Position numbers and translations under genes: made by a program. From Rattus norvegicus (taxonomy: Eukaryota > Chordata > Mammalia > Rodentia > Muridae), in the NCBI RefSeq assembly GCF_036323735.1, contig NC_086026.1:57382539-57446538 (forward strand): a stretch of 64,000 bases of DNA. The letters are read 5' to 3'. Below are positions 1-11,266 of the stretch, piece after piece. Below the pieces are notes generated by a model. It saw nothing but the letters and a program-made list of their open reading frames with translations, was not told where the DNA came from and made no database searches. How positions within the stretch are numbered: position 1 is the stretch's first letter; every line of letters starts with the position of its first letter.

Positions 1-177
1 CAGCTCCAGGAAAAAAAAAAGAAGTGTGAAAGCTTAGTTGTAACCAAAATTAGATAGTATATACTTAGTTAAATAAATTATATAACAATAAATTATATAA
101 CAATAAATTTAATAGCTCATTAAAACTCAACCCTTCTTAACTAATTTACAATTTGCTTTCAACTATGTCTCCAGGTA

Positions 178-440
178 GTGTGTGAGTGTGTGTGTGTGTC
201 TGTGTGTTGTATGTGAGTGTGTCCATGTGTGCATGTCAGAGAAGGCAGAGATCAATGTAAAATATCTCTTTCCATAATCTCCATCCTACTTTTTGAGACA
301 GGAGGACCTCTCACCGAACCTGGAGAGCTTTCTGATTCAACTAGGTTGGCTGGCCCATGAGCTCCAGGAGCTTGCCCATCCATCTCTGCTCTCTTCCACC
401 CCAGGGTAGAGTAATAAGCAAAGGTCTCACAGCACCCACC
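178..440 (-). repeat. B4-type SINE, minus orientation
   Basis: A GT-rich start is followed by a diverged block carrying the 'TTTTTGAGACAGG...CTCTCACCGAACCTGGAG' phrase and 'GGTTGGCTGGCCCATGAGC', which I recognise as the reverse complement of the chimeric tRNA/B1-like rodent B4 SINE. The tRNA-like head expected near 430-500 is not recognisable, so the copy is old or truncated. It could instead be a related rodent SINE subfamily. Confidence 0.6.
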
Positions 441-1130
441 TTTCTTGAAGTGTCTTGCATCTGCTACATCTCTGTGGTGGAAATATAACCCAATGATGCA
501 CACTGCTCATCTCTTTCCTGGCTTTGCATTAATACCTTGAAACTGTACAGATGACGAATAAAAATTTACCAGTACACAGTTACATGTTGGGTAGTTTATG
601 AAGTGTGATTCAGAAATGTGTAAGTGGGTCACCGGTGAATACGTGCTTAGAAATGTAATAAATGAAGGCTCGTGTGTTTACAAATATGAATTGTGGGTAA
701 ATTAGGGCAATCATTAACCTGGGATTAACTATGGATCTCTAAGGCTCTGGGAAAAAGATGAAAGATGGTTTGTGAACTTGAGTAACACTTTTGTTATCGT
801 GAACTAAAATATCAACTATAAGCAACAATACACAGTGACATTTGTGGTGTCTATGTGCTTAATGCCAATAGAAATGTCATATATCTTCATATTACTTTAT
901 TGTTCTTTGAGATAGATCAAGGTATTACTTATAGCCTTTGTGCTATTGGTCTATACCAATATCACTGAATATTATTGAAAACAGAAACTACATGTAGTGC
1001 CAAACCCCAGATTTTAAATATATTTTGAAATTGGTTATCTTTGTGTCTAATCCTAGATGTTTTAGTTTCTGCATTAACAGCTTTCTTCCAAGGGTATTCC
1101 TGGGTTTCTTCAGACTGCTAAGTTGTCCAT
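441..1130. other. Unique non-coding sequence
   Basis: AT-rich sequence without recognisable transposon, RNA gene or plausible coding frame. Confidence 0.5.
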
Positions 1131-1143
1131 ATGCGCACGTGTG

Positions 1144-1185
<42 letters not shown>
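1131..1185. repeat. (CA)n microsatellite with alternating purine-pyrimidine lead-in
   Basis: About 17 CA units run from 1151 to 1185, preceded by ATGCGCACGTGTGCACACAT, so the whole tract alternates purine and pyrimidine. Open frames over it encode only poly-His/Thr or poly-Cys/Val and are artefacts. Confidence 0.95.
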
Positions 1186-1188
<3 letters not shown>

Positions 1189-2072
1189 TGTACAATGGTC
1201 TATGTAAATGAGACTGACAGAGCAAGGGCTTCGGTTAATGTGAGCATGCAGATGCATGGATATATGTCTGGGTGTACTTGAGAGCCAAGATGTGGGAGTG
1301 TAAATGGCTGGTAGGCGTCTGAGGCCGGCACATGAGTGAGAACGGGGAATGTTTATTGTCCATTCCTAGATGGAGCATCCCCTTGGCACTAATAACTTTA
1401 GTGAACCTGAATTTGCTGGACGAGGGGTAGGGAATGTTGAGTGGGCTCTAAACTGAACTTGAAGCTTCTGCCTTGTGAGGAAGACTTGCTGTAAAGTCCT
1501 TTTGATACAATTCCTGTTAGAATAAGATAAATCTACTTTCAGCCCCCTGGCTGTCTTGAGGCTGGCGGAGGAAGCACTCCTCTCCAGACTTACAGACACA
1601 CCACTGCCTTTGTCCTGCAGAGGGCTTCAGACTTCTGTGGACACAGGCATTTGGGTTTCCCCATCGGCCTGCTGTTTCATTTGTCTTTCTCTAGACACAT
1701 GAAAGCCTGCCCTGGTAAGCTGTAGCTAATCCCTCTTGGCTTAGCTAAATGCTCCCTGCGTTCAGCCCCTTGGCCTTGCATATGCCCTCAGATCTTCCTC
1801 CAAATGACATCAATCCCCATTTGACCACCTCCACAGCTCTGCTTCCTGTCTGAGCACTGGCCAGCTTAACTCAGCCAGGGGACAATTTTTCTGTTCTCCC
1901 AGAGAAGCCAAAGGGAAGAAAGGGTGAAGGTAGGAGAAAGGGGGCTGTGCTCTTCCAGCTGCCGGCTTTCAAAGGTTGCACAAATCAGAGTGGAGAATGC
2001 TATAAAGGTTGTCTTAATGTGTTTGCCTTGCCAAAACAATCAAACAAAAATTTTCATTTCTTATGCCCATTT

Positions 2073-2077
<5 letters not shown>
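1186..2077. other. Unique non-coding sequence
   Basis: No recognisable repeat, exon or RNA gene. Short frames on both strands have no protein similarity that I recognise. Confidence 0.45.
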
Positions 2078-2131
<54 letters not shown>

Positions 2132-2183
2132 TCTCTCTCTCTCTCTCCTTCCCTTCCTCCCTTTCCTTCTTTCTTTCTTTTTT
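2078..2183. repeat. (CT)n / polypyrimidine tract
   Basis: Nearly pure CT dinucleotides to 2147 continue as irregular C/T-only sequence to about 2183, giving roughly 105 bases with purines only on the minus strand. Such mirror-symmetric tracts can form triplex DNA. Confidence 0.95.
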
Positions 2184-2854
2184 ACCTTTGGCCTTTGTGG
2201 CTAAATTAATCCCCAGAGCATTTTCCCTGGACTCACCACACATCCTCCTTCAAGTGAGAGGATCTCCGGTTCTTCAGAAGGATGGTCAGTAGACATCTCT
2301 GTAAGCTTCTGGATGAGACCCAGCCCTTCACCCTGCTAAAACCAAGTCCCACAGGTATCCTTCAAAAGCTGGTCCAACCCCAAATCCTCCTGAGGTGCAG
2401 CTTAAGCCTCTTGATCAGCTCTCAGAGCAATGCTGTGTGATCTTCCAGTATCAGAAGCAGCCGCCAAGACTCTCTAGGTGCAAACCAGGACACCATGCAA
2501 CCTGAGAGCAGCACTGGGGTATGGCCTTGAAGAGCCCCTGAATGCTGAAAGTCTGGGCTCCTCTGGGAAGATTATAGGAGGAGGAGTTTTTGACTAATCA
2601 CTACCCACTGCTGCCCTGGTAAAATCAAGTCCTCAGATGAGGATTGCACACGCGGCTTAAACACACACCAAGCCTTTAGAGTTCCTTTCAGAGTCTTAAT
2701 GTAAGTCTAATATCCAGAGATAAAACCAGAAGGAACCTCATGTTCTCTGAGAAGCAATGGAGCCATTCTATTCTTTAATGTATAGGAAATCCTGTTCATA
2801 CTGGAGTTGTATGTGTAAACTCTTATACATGTCTTGGAGGCAAGAAGTGGAACC
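2184..2854. other. Unique non-coding sequence
   Basis: Mixed-composition sequence with no feature that I can support. Confidence 0.45.
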
Positions 2855-3024
2855 CTAGCTGAGGAGATGCCTCAGTCAGGAAAGTGTTTGCTGTGAAGAT
2901 AGGAGGACCCGAGTTCAGATCCCCAGCAGCCATTTTAAAAGGCAGATGTAGCCGTGGTTGCTCCCGTTTGTAACCCCAGGAGTGAGGAAGCAGAGACAGG
3001 GGATTCCTGGCGTTTGCTGGCCAG
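2855..3024 (+). repeat. B4-type SINE, plus orientation, 3' truncated
   Basis: The copy starts with a tRNA-derived head ('GGAGATGCCTCAGTCAGGAAAG', 'GACCCGAGTTCAGATCCCCAGC') and runs into a B1-like body ('GTTTGTAACCCCAGGAGTGAGG', 'GCAGAGACAGGGGATTCCTGG'). Similarity stops near 'GCTGGCC' at about 3023, so the tail is missing. The following bases (3030-3075) resemble the 'CTTCCTCCAGC...CCTCC' phrase of rodent MaLR LTRs, but too briefly to call. Confidence 0.7.
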
Positions 3025-3227
3025 AGTTCTACTTCCTCCAGCTAGGTCCTGCCTCCCAAAGGTTTCACATCTTCTCACACAGAACCACATCTTTGAGAAA
3101 TCACGTGTTTAAACACACAAGCCTGTGGAGAACATGTTACCTCCAAACTCTGACAACTAGTTAATGGGAACAATTTCTTCATTCTCCTTAGGTACTACTG
3201 GTTAGAGTCTTTGAACCCATGTGACAA

Positions 3228-3229
<2 letters not shown>

Positions 3230-3280
<51 letters not shown>

Positions 3281-3358
3281 CAACAGCAAATACCACCACC
3301 ACCACCACCACCACCACCACCACCACCACAACAACAACAACAACAACAACAACGACAA
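3230..3358. repeat. Compound trinucleotide microsatellite (CAG)15-(CAA/CAG)5-(CCA)12-(CAA)8
   Basis: By direct count there are 15 uninterrupted CAG units (3230-3274), then alternating CAA/CAG to 3289, a short ATA break, 12 CCA units (3293-3328), 8 CAA units (3329-3352) and a CGA/CAA end. All blocks share one triplet phase, so one plus-strand frame reads polyGln-polyPro-polyGln (open from 3221 to 3445) and another reads polyAla-polyThr. No exon signals or protein similarity surround it, so I treat it as an intergenic microsatellite and not as part of a polyglutamine protein gene. Confidence 0.9.
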
Positions 3359-3948
3359 ATGATTCATCTAGAAAGCTTAGTGAGTTCTCTAAGGAACCTG
3401 ACTCATGATGAGAGACAACTTGTCTGCCACTTAGTAGCTCCTTAGAATTTTAGAGTTCTACAACAAATAGATGGGAAGGCTTTTGGCGGGTTTAGCCTGC
3501 CCCAAGGTTAACATGGGGTTCAGCTACCTGGGGCTGCAGTAGAGTCAACTGGTGGTTATTTGTACATTCTCCTGACCAAATATTTGTACTTGTTTTCGCC
3601 CCATTAACTAAAGGAAGACAGTCTTGACACTTCAGTGAGAGTCCCTAAGCATCTACCATCCCTTTTCAGATCTCAGCAGGCTTCCATATCTCTTAAAACC
3701 AAGACACGGATGCAGACAAAGCTACAGCCTGCTAGTTTTATTTCTTATTCCAGAGGAGACAAAGGCTTGACAAACACTGTAGGAACGACATAACACCCTT
3801 CCCAATACATATCCCTCCAGGTCCTCAAACTTTTGTCAGGGACTAGAATCAAGGCAACTCCAGTTTCCTGCGTCAAATGAATTAATCTGTGTTCCCCCTT
3901 TCTGGCTTACAGGATAGATACGCCACTTAGTTAAGAGCATAGGTCCAA
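3359..3948. other. Unique non-coding sequence
   Basis: No repeat family or exon recognised. Confidence 0.45.
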
Positions 3949-4170
3949 GGGCTGGAGAGGTGGCTCAGTAGTTAGGTGCACTTGCTGCTCTTGACCTGAG
4001 AGGACTGCTTGATTCCCAGCACCCATAGCAAGAAGCTCATAATGGTAAATCCAATTTCAGGGGATTCTGAGACATCTCCTGGCCTCAGAGGGTACCAAGT
4101 ATGCATATGATACACATACTTACATGTGGATACTTGCGCATAAACATACAATAATAAGTACATTTAAGAG
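3949..4170 (+). repeat. B2/B3-family SINE, plus orientation
   Basis: The head 'GGCTGGAGAGGTGGCTCAG' is the Pol III A-box region of the tRNA-derived B2 superfamily. It is followed by 'CTTGATTCCCAGCACCC', the B3-like 'GGGGATTCTGAGACATCTCCTGGCC', and an ATACATGT-rich tail. The copy is full length in layout but diverged. Open frames over it are shadows of the SINE. Confidence 0.8.
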
Positions 4171-5413
4171 TAGGAAGAGAAAATAGGCTTAGAGGTTGCT
4201 GATACTATAAGCACGACTTACTACTTATATGGCTGAGGAAAATTCCACAAGCTTTCTAAGCTTAGCCTCCTCCTTTCCCTGATCCAATGGTTAGACCTTT
4301 GTTGTGCAGTTATAACAAAAATCTCAATAAGCCATGTGGAGCCATCATCTCCAAGCACTGCCCATGTCATTGTCATGGTATGTCCTTGCCTTACATTTCT
4401 GTTCTCTGTCCCAGAGACTCTGTTCTCCACATACATCTTCCTCACGTAGAAATGTTTAGAAAAGCAGTGGTCACAGATAGTTTTGCAGTTGGCATTCTGC
4501 AGTTGGAGATGATGGTGTATCTGGAAATATTTTTTCACCAGCACTTGGGATGGTTGGGAAGTTTAGCAGTGGCCTTGGGCTCTGAGAACCTTCCTAGGGC
4601 TTTGATGGAGGGCTGTCAGGGCGATGGGATGCAGAATGAAGAACCCTGGCAGCATCTGATTCAGACAGTGCTGACTCATCCACAAAGAAGTTTATAGCAG
4701 GCAGCTGGCGAAGCTAAGCATCTTGGGAGCAGAACCTTTGGGAGTTCCTTGGAGGCTGATTGGTAGGTCTATAATTCAAACATGTAATTCATGTGTCGCG
4801 GAAATGGGTGGCAATTGGCAAGAGAGAGCTGTTTGGGAGAATGCATCCAATTTGAACTCAGATACTGACAGCTTTCATTGCCTGAACTCTTACATAATCT
4901 CCCTTCAAGCATTTTCTTTTTGAATATCTGTTTTGCTCTACCAAAGCATCTTCATAGTTAGGCCATCCTCCTTTGGAGCCACTCACCTCTCCTCTTCCTT
5001 TCCTTTTCTTGTAAGTGGCCCTAGGATCTCACTGTAAATCTCTCCTGGATCCTGTGATCATACCCTTGATGCCTACAATAGTCCCTGACGAACATCTTGA
5101 TCGTGTTTGAAAAGAGATGTCAAACAAATCTCCTTACAGGCATGCATGATATGCTTAAGGTGAAGAAGCCTCAGGGAGTTATCTTCTCTGCTGGCCTGGT
5201 GGAGGTAAGGCTAGTCACATACCCACCCCAACAAACCAATACCCTTCCACTAATGCCTTCTACATGGGGTATCTATAAGAGATGTATGAGAAGGATCATA
5301 AAGCTTGACTAGAAGCAAAGTAGTTCTTTCCCCATCTCCACTACAATGCCATCTCATGAGATAGTGATAAAACGCTATCTCAGAGTGAAAAAAATCCAGA
5401 TCTGAAACAAAGA
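4171..5413. other. Unique non-coding sequence
   Basis: About 1.2 kb with no recognised transposon or RNA gene. The frame 4287-4697 on the plus strand (136 codons) has no known-domain signature and no splice or promoter context. Confidence 0.45.
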
Positions 5414-5446
5414 GAAACAACTCAGAAGGTGAGAATTAATCCCTTC
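5414..5446. repeat. 33-bp direct repeat, copy A
   Basis: Begins GAAACAACTCAGAAGG and matches 5737-5769 at 32 of 33 positions. The partner copy lies directly after a broken SINE, so the duplication probably arose during an insertion or repair event. Confidence 0.85.
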
Positions 5447-5617
5447 ATTTGAATGAGAAGGAAAGGTACCTACTCCTCATAGAAGGATGCCACGTTAAAA
5501 GAAAGAAGCAATATTTTACATAGCTGGAGAGAACATTCTGAAACCTCATGTGGGTTTGATAAAAAATTCATATTCGGTGTATTTTACAGAGACACTAAGC
5601 ATATTTGTTGTAGCTTT

Positions 5618-5630
5618 TGTTTTTATCTTT

Positions 5631-5678
<48 letters not shown>

Positions 5679-5735
5679 CTGCTTGTCTGTATGTGCACCA
5701 GGTATGTACAAGTGTTCTCAGAGTCCAGAAGAGGG
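5618..5735 (-). repeat. Truncated B2/B3-type SINE tail with (GT)n
   Basis: The block starts T-rich (reverse of an A-rich tail), passes through about 22 GT units (5633-5677), then reads 'GCCTGCTTGTCTGTATGTGCACCAGG' and 'CAGAGTCCAGAAGAGGG', the reverse complement of the 3' half of a B2/B3 SINE. It ends abruptly at 'GAAGAGGG', so the tRNA-like head is absent. Confidence 0.6.
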
Positions 5736-5736
5736 T

Positions 5737-5769
5737 GAAACAACTCAGAAGATGAGAATTAATCCCTTC
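5737..5769. repeat. 33-bp direct repeat, copy B
   Basis: Copy of 5414-5446 with one G-to-A difference. It abuts the truncation point of the SINE fragment ending at about 5735. Confidence 0.85.
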
Positions 5770-5929
5770 GTCGAGGTCACCATTTTCATAATTTTGTAAC
5801 TTAGGAACATGTCTAACAGATGTAAACTTGGAAATCAAAATTATTCACCCATCCGACTCCCAAGCTTGTGACCTGGCTTTCCCTTATGGCCTTGTCTTTT
5901 GCTGTGTATTTATTAATTTTCCTCCAGTC

Positions 5930-6340
5930 ATCATGTTCAGTTAAATACTTCAAAGGCATTTCTGCTCCAGGGCCTTTGCACGTGCTTTTCTTTCTATGTG
6001 GAATATTCTCCCCAAAAGAATCCATACGGCCAGCTCTCTCATACTCCATCATTCATCTATAACTTCTGTCAGTAAGTCATGTTTTCAGACCAGAGTCTAA
6101 TGTTAGCCCCCGCCCCTATAGTTTTTTAAATTTTATTCCTTCAGAATACCTTTTTCCCCAGAAATATCTTACCAACATTCCAAACTGTATATCTAACTTT
6201 TACAATCTAATTATTTATCTTGTTTCTGGTCATCTCTGATCAGATAGTAAACCACAAACGGGTAAGGGCCCTTGGTGGTTCTAGTTAACCCTAGACCTTC
6301 ACACTTGAAAGAGTGGCTAATATATCACAAATGCTCAAAA
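5930..6340 (+). repeat. L2-type LINE fossil, plus orientation
   Basis: 'GGGCCTTTGCACGTGCTTTTC' followed by 'ATGTGGAATATTCTCCCC' is the well-known 3'-end phrase of mammalian L2. The later 'TCAGATAGTAAACCAC' and 'CAAATGCTCAAAAAGG' fit the degraded extreme 3' end. The copy is ancient and non-coding. Confidence 0.6.
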
Positions 6341-6989
6341 AGGTGAGTATATTGAATATTGAGATGGAAGAAAAATGTAAACCAGAAAAATCACCTACCT
6401 AGTGGCATTACAAAAGACACTCAAAGAACACCAAAGAACATAAAAAGCCCAAATCCAGAACACTGCCAAGTGACAGAGTGCTGAATTCTAGACCTCTGAA
6501 TCTTGTTCTTAAAGTGCTTAATAAAGTAAAATATGTGCTATTCTCTTCTGGGGACCGGGAGAGGAAAATTGCGAATGCTGCAGAAGTATGAGGTGAAGCC
6601 AATGATAAATCAACTGGGATATTGCTTATCATGCTTTACTCTCAGCAGTAATAAGACACAGCACAAGCCTTGATGCAAGCATCATTATGGGCGTTCATCA
6701 AACCAAGACTTCTCCGCAGGCACTTTGGGTCTGCCTCCCGGTCCGTGAACACGTGCTCCAGACGTAGGTGCTAAATGTTTCTTAGCAACTTACACAGGAA
6801 GTCTGTCTGCGGAACTGCACGTTGGATGGAGGTAAGAAATGATGAGGTTGCACCCAGTATGGAAAGTGATTTCTCTCAAGGGTGAGTTTCATATCAAGCA
6901 TTAAGTCCACTTGTAAGCAGACCTGAGACCTAGGTGCTAATTGTGAAAGCTTACTGGGTCAGCAGTAAGGGGAATCTTCCAGGGGGAGG
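6341..6989. other. Unique non-coding sequence
   Basis: No supported feature. A short CpG-containing patch lies at 6715-6770 and is too small to call regulatory. Confidence 0.45.
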
Positions 6990-6992
6990 TAG

Positions 6993-7087
<95 letters not shown>

Positions 7088-7123
7088 GAGACAGAGAGAG
7101 ACAGAGAGACAGAGAGAGACAGA

Positions 7124-7158
<35 letters not shown>
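6990..7158. repeat. (GA)n with (GACA)n-type variants, polypurine tract
   Basis: Pure GA repeats (6997-7049) grade into GAGACA-type units through 7139 and back to GA. The overlapping Arg/Glu/Asp-rich and Ser/Leu-rich frames are artefacts of this tract. Confidence 0.95.
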
Positions 7159-9782
7159 CTGAAAAAAATAGATAAATGCTTCCAAGGAACAAAAGGTCCA
7201 GAGTTCTGTCTTTCTGCCATTCCTCTCAAGGGCAGACATTAATAACTGGCGATCATCAGAACCATGACATGACATGCAGGTCTCTTCTTATGTCTTGCTT
7301 CAGTTGGTACCAGCAGCTCCTGGTTCTAATCTCCTGCCTGAGATCTTGACTTGTACTTTCTGATTGTTCTTGATTTCCCTATTCCCATCTCCACACTGCT
7401 TGAGGGTCTAGGGTTAACATGTCTAACTTGATCTCCCATGTTTTTGTCCCTTGAACACAGGATATTGTACTCTCTCCATCCTCAGTTCCAGAGCCTGAAT
7501 CCGCATGAGAGGAGAAGGATGGCTGGCCAGGTGAATATCCAGCAAGGCTCCATATATGAGCCTGGCATATGGAAGTCAGGCCGCCAGGGTCATTTCATCA
7601 TACCAGTATCTCCGTGTTCTTTGTTTAATTCAAGAAACTCCATGCAACGCAAGGCCTGTTCAGCTTCCCTGAACCTTCCTAACCTCCCTGTTAACAACTC
7701 TCTCACTTAGCTAAGTGTATGTGTCTCTTTCCCTCCCTGTGGCCTTCTTTGATGTCTACATCACAGTACAGAAGTGGGGTAGCCTTTCCCCACACATGGG
7801 ACAATTTGGGGGAACAAAATAAGAAAGGTCAAGCCTCCTGGATGAGGAACTGGTCTCTGCTCTTACAGAATGCCCTGCAAGCTCACAGTTCCTTGAAAAC
7901 AGTGTCTGGTCACTGACACATGTATCCAATGAAATGCTGACACCAGGCATGCTCTTAGATGGTTTTAGGGAGCTAGCACAATGGATAGATGTTAATGTCA
8001 CTCAGGATCCCTCACAGCTTGGTGTGAGAATAGTATCTTTGTCCTTCTTGGTCAAGAACCCAGATGGACATTTAACATGTGGATTTGCACACTTCTCCAT
8101 CCCCCAAAGCGGGCTTCTCTAAACATGACAAATATGTAGAATGCTGTAATTGGAAAGTACCATTTCAACCATTCAACCATTTCCGTTGATGTATCTTGAT
8201 GGTTTTTATCACGATCCTTTTGCTATGGTAAAGGTTTTCTTTTGTTGTTTCTCATCGTATGTGTGTGGGGTGGTAGATGGTTTGTGAAGCATGGTCTGCT
8301 AGACCAAACCATTTGACACACAGGGTCTTATAAGGGAGACAATGAAGGGGTTGTCCATGGAGTGCTCTTCTGGGCAAAGTTACACCTAGAGCTCAAGGGT
8401 CATGAGGACCTTGTTTGTGCCAAGAAGTGATCCAAAGTTCTCTGGCCCTGAGTCCAAGGTTTATTCTCCTAATCCACTCTGTCTCTTTATAGTCATGTCT
8501 AGGAAGGTACAACCTGCAGAATGTGTGAGTGTACACAACACAAAGATGTGATAATAGGATGTCATGCTGCTGTGAAGGCCATGCATTGATGTCAAGGAGT
8601 ATTGGTGTCACCTCGTCTGGATGCTTTTCTCTCAGGCCACTTTTCAGAGACAGAATCAATCTCCCTACCTCTGTTCTCCTGTACCATGTAATTCAAAGTG
8701 CTAGGAAATCACTTATAAGATTGTCGTACAGGTGAGTGCAAAGGGTGGCCTGACTGCCACTACAATATGACAACTCTGAGGTTAAGCCACACTCCCCCTG
8801 AGGCCTACTCTGTGCTCTGGGCAGAGAAAAAGCACTCTGACTGTCAGAAAGTGTTCAGGGACCCTGTTACAGGTGTCAAGCACCATCCAAGATTTCCCCA
8901 GACCCTGGGAGCTCCATGGGAAATGATCTAACCCTTTACTTTATTTTGGGTGCAGAGCTTTGTGGACGTATCTGAGAGACGAAAGACAGAAGTCCTCATA
9001 GAAAGAGGAGAGAATGGAAACTTACAGAAAGAAGTGTCCACAGGTAACACCCCTGACCAGGGAAACTGTTTCTAGTCATGTGGTCTCAAGGGTTCAAGGA
9101 CAGGGGATCCTCATGCTAGATGGTATCTGGACGTTGCTGCTCCTGATTGCCCTCCATGCTTTCTAGTGAATCCGTGTCTCTGTGGCTGAGAAAGGAGCCC
9201 TGTGTGATAATGTGCCCCCTGTTCTCTTCAGTTGGCCCCTTTAGTCAGGCACTAAAAGAGGGTTGTTCCCCCACCAACTGGCCTGTAATAAGTAGTTTGG
9301 CAGGGAGAAACATTCTGGAAATTCGTAACTACACTGCCAGATAGAATGCATACACACATGTGGCACTTGCTCACACGCACGATGTATGTTGTTATTCTCT
9401 CTTTAGAGGCATCCGAGCTTTAGAGACCTATAGAGAAGATCTCTGAAGGAGCAAAGAGTCATTAGTGTGGCCGTGTGTAACACTCTCTAGCTCTTTAGGG
9501 TTCAGTATAGAGATGCCAGAGGAAGGAAGACTGAGACTGTGGTAGCTAACAAGAAAATGTATGGAATAGTAGAACTGAGGTTTTTCCAAACTGAGGTGAT
9601 ATTTTTATGGGTTCCCCCTCTAAGCTCTCAGGCTCCCAAGATAGAACCAGGGCTTGTCTTCATAGGGGGCCAAATTAGCGATGACCACAGATATTGTGTC
9701 TGTAGTCAGTGTGCTTAAAATTTGTTTCTAACTTGGTGCAAAGTACATACTATATAAAATCTAATATCTTTGCTACCCTAAG
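7159..9782. other. Unique non-coding sequence, about 2.6 kb
   Basis: The longest repeat-poor stretch in the first 10 kb. I see no transposon, RNA gene or convincing exon. The small frames at 7438, 7719, 8393 and 8529 show no domain that I recognise. Confidence 0.45.
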
Positions 9783-10172
9783 TGTCTTAGGGTTTGATTA
9801 CTGTGAAGAGACACCATGACCAAGGCAACTCTTATAAAGGAAAACACTTAACTGGGGGACTGGGGCTGACTTACGGTTTCAGAGATTTAGTCCATTATCA
9901 TCTTGGTGGGAAGAGTGGCAGCATCCAATCAGACATGGTGCTGGAGAAAGAGCTGACAGTTCCTCATCCTGATCTGCAGGTAGCAAACGGAACTGTGTGT
10001 CACACGAGGCCTAGCTTGAGCATACAAGACATCAAAGCCTGCCTCCACTGTGACACACTTCCTCCAGCAAGGCCACACCTACTCCAGCAAGACCACACCT
10101 CCTAATAGTGCCACTTCCTACAGGCCAAGCATTCAAACACATGGGTCTGTGGAGGCCATACCTATCAAACCA
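9783..10172 (-). mobile_element. Solo MaLR-type LTR (MT/ORR1-like), minus orientation, with 5-bp target duplication
   Basis: The element begins TGTCTTAGGG and ends CAAACCA, with the rodent MaLR phrases 'GAAGAGACACCATGACCAAGG', 'TAGTCCATTATCATCTTGG', 'CTCCAGCAAGGCCACACCT' and 'CCTAATAGTGCCACTTCC' in reverse orientation. The perfect 5-bp repeat CTAAG occurs at 9778-9782 and 10173-10177, and the ends read TG...CA, so both borders are fixed to the base. No internal retroviral region is present. Family assignment is from memory; the structure is direct observation. Confidence 0.85.
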
Positions 10173-10177
10173 CTAAG

Positions 10178-10545
10178 AGTCTATTTCAAAGTACATTCTC
10201 ATCTCTGTGTAACCATCCCTGCCCCACCCATCTGCAGGTACTTTTCATCTTCTCAAATTGAGCTGCTGTCGACCTGTGTCCTTCTCTCCAGCTTCTGGCA
10301 ACTGCCATCCTGTTTTCCACCTCTAGGAATTTGTCTTCTCTGGGTTCCGCATCTAAGTGGAGTCAGGTAGAGTTCGTTCTTTGGTGTCTGGTTTATTTGC
10401 ATTGAACACAACGTCCTCCAGGCTCATCCCTATCTGTTGCATGTAACAGAGTCCCCTTCTGTTGTACTAGGTGACATGCCAAGGCACTCGTGTGTTAGGT
10501 TGGTCTATTCTTCTGTTAGCGGAAGTGTGATTTTTGTCTGAAAAC
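10178..10545 (+). repeat. Ancient mammalian L1 3'-end fragment (L1M-like)
   Basis: 'AGCTTCTGGCAACTGCCATCC', 'CTAGGAATTTGTCTTCTCTGGG', 'AGTGGAGTCAG' and the later 'CCTCCAGGCTCATCCCTATCTG' follow the order of old mammalian L1 3' untranslated sequence. The LTR at 9783-10172 lies directly upstream. Confidence 0.6.
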
Positions 10546-10619
10546 AAAACTTTTTATTGTTATTTAGTTGCTGTGGCCAGTACTGTAATAACATGGACAA
10601 ATTCCTACCATGATGTTTT

Positions 10620-10930
10620 CCATATTTCTCCTTCCTCCGTTATACGCCACCCTCACAGATGACTTATTGCCTATAACTCTGATTCTACCTTTAAAGCTTT
10701 TCTTCCAGAAAGCCTTCCTTGACTCCACAGACCAATTTAGTTGCCTCCACTGTGTGCCCCAGCCCCCGGATCCTTGTAACATAGATTGCTCGTATTGAAT
10801 TTTTGTGTTTCCTCAATCACCTGTGAACTTCCTATCAAGGGAGCCATATCTGTTGACCTAATCTTTGGATGTCAAAGACCTATTAGTGCCTGAGCCATAG
10901 AAAGCCTAGAACAATCCCTGAATGTGGGAA
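10620..10930 (+). repeat. L2-type LINE fossil, plus orientation
   Basis: 'CCAGAAAGCCTTCCTTGACTCC', 'CTGTGAACTTCCTATCAAGGG' and 'GAAAGCCTAGAACAATCCCTG' match the typical order of the L2 3' region (protein C-terminus, then untranslated end). No open frame remains. Confidence 0.6.
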
Positions 10931-11044
10931 TACTTGGGAATCCAAGTCACAATGAAGTGAGTATGTGCTGTCTACAGATCTAAACAGGAGTAAAGGTTCC
11001 CGTGATAGTGTTCCTCAGTTAAAGGTGATCCTGCCTTTTAATCT

Positions 11045-11266
11045 TTTTAATGTTTGCATGTGTTAGTGTGTTTTGTGTATGTGTATTTGTGTGTGCATGT
11101 TGAGGCCAGAGGTCAATGTGTGGTGTCTTCCTCTATCAATCTGTCTTTTTTGAGACAAGTTCTCTCACTGAAGCCAGAGCTCATTGATTGGTTAATCTGC
11201 CTGGCCAGCAAGTTCCAGAGATTCTCCTGTCTCCGTCCCAACCCACTGCCAGTGCTATGCAGACAG
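11045..11266 (-). repeat. B4-type SINE, minus orientation, truncated
   Basis: A GT-rich start leads to 'GGTGTCTTCCTCTATC', 'TTTTTTGAGACAAGTTCTCTCACTG' rearranged as in reverse B4, 'GGCCAGCAAGTTCCAGAG' and 'TCTCCTGTCTCCGTCCC'. The tRNA-like head is missing. Confidence 0.7.

Noticed and set aside
3221..3445. polyGln-polyPro open frame similar in layout to huntingtin-type proteins
   Set aside because: Only the triplet repeats resemble such proteins; flanking residues do not match, and no exon or promoter context exists.
6934..7275. Arg/Glu-rich and Ser/Leu-rich open frames
   Set aside because: They are translations of the GA/GACA microsatellite in several frames.
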